In this document: in pieces, positions 5,827 to 5,897 of the stretch | Layout: each line of letters begins with the position of its first letter | How positions within the stretch are numbered: the first letter of the stretch is position 1 | Source: Chrysiogenia bacterium | GTDB taxonomy: Bacteria > JAGRBM01 | Assembly (NCBI GenBank): GCA_020434085.1 | Contig: JAGRBM010000033.1 | Coordinates: 1-5,897 of the forward strand | Length of the DNA: 5,897 bases | Direction of reading: 5' to 3' | Notes under the pieces: generated by a model | The model's input: only the letters and a program-made list of their open reading frames with translations | The model's database searches: none | Told to the model about the DNA's origin: nothing | Position numbers and translations under genes: made by a program

Positions 5827-5888
5827 CCCCCCTCAGTCCGACTTCGCTGAAGCTACGTCGGACAGCTCCCCCCGCAAGGGGAGCAGGG
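5827..5888 (-). repeat. REP-like structured palindromic unit, copy 2 (inverted)
   Basis: On the minus strand this reads in the same order as copy 1: a GCTCCCC/GGGGAGC hairpin (5865-5884), then TG and a TCCGAC/GTCGGA stem (5837-5862) whose longer loop holds an inner CTTC/GAAG stem, followed by TGAGGGGGG. The shared frame is GGGGAGCTGTC...GACTGAGGGGG. The middle stem has different bases from copy 1 but keeps pairing, so structure rather than sequence is conserved. The unit is close to the window edge and may continue beyond it. Confidence 0.58.
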
Positions 5889-5897
5889 AAGGAATTA

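Larger units (their letters stand above)
5560..5897. other. Intergenic region without credible genes (338 bp)
   Basis: This stretch holds the terminator, the 10-bp repeat array, one simple hairpin and two inverted REP-like units. Between the two units, at about 5787-5826, is a non-repetitive spacer. Short open frames crossing the region have no ribosome binding site and run through palindromes. No tRNA or other RNA gene was recognised. Confidence 0.7.

Noticed and set aside
5656-5850. 64-codon frame in the right-hand intergenic region
   Set aside because: It runs through the direct repeats and both palindromic units, has no ribosome binding site and gives a Pro/Arg-rich translation without resemblance to any family.

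Overview
The window comes from a GC-rich Gram-negative-type bacterial chromosome. It holds three protein genes, one of them cut by the left edge, a divergent control region and a repeat-rich intergenic tail. An RNase E/G with a long basic, disordered C-terminus next to a fused membrane-cytochrome/iron-sulfur oxidoreductase of the ETF:quinone oxidoreductase type fits a lineage of the former Deltaproteobacteria (Myxococcota/Desulfobacterota-like) or a relative. This placement is an inference from gene content and base composition; there is no rRNA or other phylogenetic marker.

Layout. Positions 1-912 (+) hold the 3' part of a WD40-like/PD40 (TolB-type) beta-propeller protein; the frame is open through base 1, so its real start lies outside. 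It meets, tail to tail and with only 3 bp between stop codons, a Rne/Rng-family endoribonuclease on the minus strand (916-3033, GTG start). The ribonuclease has every diagnostic catalytic-domain residue, followed by a roughly 210-residue low-complexity tail: an Arg-Pro-Arg-Gln repeat, an Arg-rich patch and a histone-H1-like Lys/Ala terminus. Positions 3034-3423 are a divergent intergenic region with a plausible sigma70-type promoter, a GC-rich inverted repeat around its -10 box, and a strong ribosome binding site for the rightward gene. Positions 3424-5559 (+) encode a 711-residue fusion of a NarI-like b-type cytochrome membrane domain, two 4Fe-4S motifs and two CCG (cysteine-rich, HdrB/GlpC-type) domains, ending at a very strong intrinsic terminator.

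Positions 5560-5897 contain no credible gene. In order they hold the terminator, about six degenerate 10-bp direct repeats, a perfect 7-bp hairpin, and two structured GC-rich palindromic units facing each other in inverted orientation, resembling a REP/BIME-type or non-autonomous intergenic element.

The genes do not form one pathway. The ribonuclease is housekeeping RNA metabolism. The oxidoreductase probably passes electrons from acyl-CoA oxidation, through an electron-transfer flavoprotein, into the membrane quinone pool, but no etf or acyl-CoA dehydrogenase gene is visible here and it appears monocistronic. I do not see an evident new multi-gene system. The items most worth a second look are the ribonuclease tail with its A-runs, the apparently stand-alone oxidoreductase, and the repeat cluster at the right end.
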